The notes under the pieces are model-generated. The model was not told the DNA's origin, ran no database searches, and worked only from the letters and a program-made list of their open reading frames with translations. Below are positions 63,160 through 64,000 of a stretch of DNA of 64,000 bases, piece by piece (position 1 is the stretch's first letter; each line of letters starts with the position of its first letter). Source of the stretch: Gymnorhina tibicen (lineage: Eukaryota; Chordata; Aves; Passeriformes; Artamidae); assembly GCA_013399875.1 (NCBI GenBank), contig VXAZ01006886.1, forward strand, positions 5,333,929 to 5,397,928, read 5' to 3'. A program made the position numbers and the translations under genes.

Positions 63160-63533
63160 TGGCTACCTAGAAACAGAGACTAGACAGGAGTAAGGGAATA
63201 AAGGTAGGGATTTATTTTGAAAGGCCTTCAGAGGTACACCCTGGGGAGCCAAAGGCTACATCCAAAAATGGACCCCAAGATGGACGACAAGTCATGAGTT
63301 CTTCACACTTTTATCGGTTTGGTTCATTTACATATCAGCATAAATTCGCCAATTAAAACTTTAGCTAATGATGTAATTTCTTCAATTTGTTCACCTCTCC
63401 AGAGGCGCCAGTATACACCTTTTGAGCTTAGGACAACCTGAGTGTCCTTGAATAACAAGCTCAGAGAGGCTGTGTTATGTCTGTCTGGCATAAGAGAACA
63501 GCAGCCAGCAGGCTACAAGAAACTTCAGTTACA
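63160..63533 (-). mobile_element. Candidate solo LTR of an endogenous retrovirus
   Basis: Read on the minus strand, the block starts TGTAACTGAAG and ends GGTAGCCA, so it has the TG...CA ends of an LTR about 374 bases long. It has a TATA-like GATAAAAGTG (minus strand, about 63307-63316) and an AATAAA (63211-63216 on the + strand as TTTATT), spaced as in an LTR U3-R. No primer-binding site, polypurine tract or gag/pol frame is visible on either side, so this would be a solo copy. I could not find a target-site duplication, so the ends are uncertain. It resembles avian ERV LTRs in general style only. Confidence 0.45.
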
Positions 63534-64000
63534 CACCAGGCAATATAGGATTTGAAAAATATAAAAGGTAAAACCTAAAGCATCACTGCTTTTAAACAGT
63601 CTCTGATAGCTAATATTTCTATCTTAGCTTTATTTTGCTACTTAAAAGTGGAAATGTTTTTGAACTGTAGGGATCAAAAAAAGTGAGATAAAATTTTAAA
63701 GTTGGCAGTGAAACAACTTTTCAACTCTTTCAAATTGAGGATATGAGTACTTTAACTACTTAGGAAAGGACATTTGTGAATTTACAAACAGATTATGTAA
63801 TCTTTTTTTAAAAGAAATCTGCTACTTTTTATTATATGCACTTTGCTTCTATGTAAACACTTAACCCTTTGTGCAAAGGACAGTTTCTAGGCGTTTCTGA
63901 ATTCCCTTGGTGACAGTGCTAGTTTCTTTTGGTTAAAATGTTTTCCAAAGTGACTTCAGGATGTGGGGGAGAACATGTTCGAAATGAAGTTTGAGCTTTC
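63534..64000. other. Right edge, nothing recognised
   Basis: The last 467 bases are AT-rich, with no coding exon or named repeat. They are probably a continuation of the long intron. Confidence 0.5.

Overview
This is a vertebrate nuclear chromosome segment, almost certainly from a bird. Genes are split into exons with GT-AG introns, promoters sit in CpG-rich islands, and the recognisable interspersed repeats are fragments of CR1 LINEs, the dominant avian retrotransposon, plus one candidate LTR near the right edge. No prokaryotic operon, CRISPR array, rRNA or tRNA gene was seen. Most long open frames in the GC-rich islands are chance frames.

Layout, all on the + strand. (1) 1-742: CpG-rich SAP130 promoter and 5' leader with CCAAT, GC-box and ZNF143-like sites. 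(2) 748-19578: complete SAP130 coding sequence, 20 coding exons that join in frame into a predicted 1059-residue protein, a subunit of the SIN3-HDAC corepressor. (3) 22.1-23.1 kb: CpG island and first exon of AMMECR1L, damaged in the assembly by a 179-bp duplication. (4) 24987-34411: AMMECR1L, six coding exons, 310 residues, followed by about 6 kb with several possible poly(A) signals. (5) 42448-46050: POLR2D, four coding exons, 142 residues, the RPB4 subunit of RNA polymerase II; its first intron holds a 53-base gap. (6) 48.1-48.6 kb: another CpG island with an NRF1-like site. By conserved gene order this is probably the WDR33 promoter and non-coding first exon. The remaining 15.4 kb shows no recognisable coding exon and is best read as the first WDR33 intron.

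The order SAP130, AMMECR1L, POLR2D, (WDR33), all transcribed in one direction, matches human 2q14.3 from memory. The genes act in transcription and RNA processing (SIN3/HDAC repression, Pol II stalk, and, if present, the WDR33 poly(A)-signal reader). They are not an operon: each has its own CpG island.

I found no convincing undescribed system. The points most worth a second look are fine-scale: a GC-AG intron in SAP130 with a competing out-of-frame GT four bases away, an in-frame cassette exon, two NAGNAG acceptors, a possible 63-nt in-frame exon extension, the assembly duplications around single Ns, and the candidate LTR.
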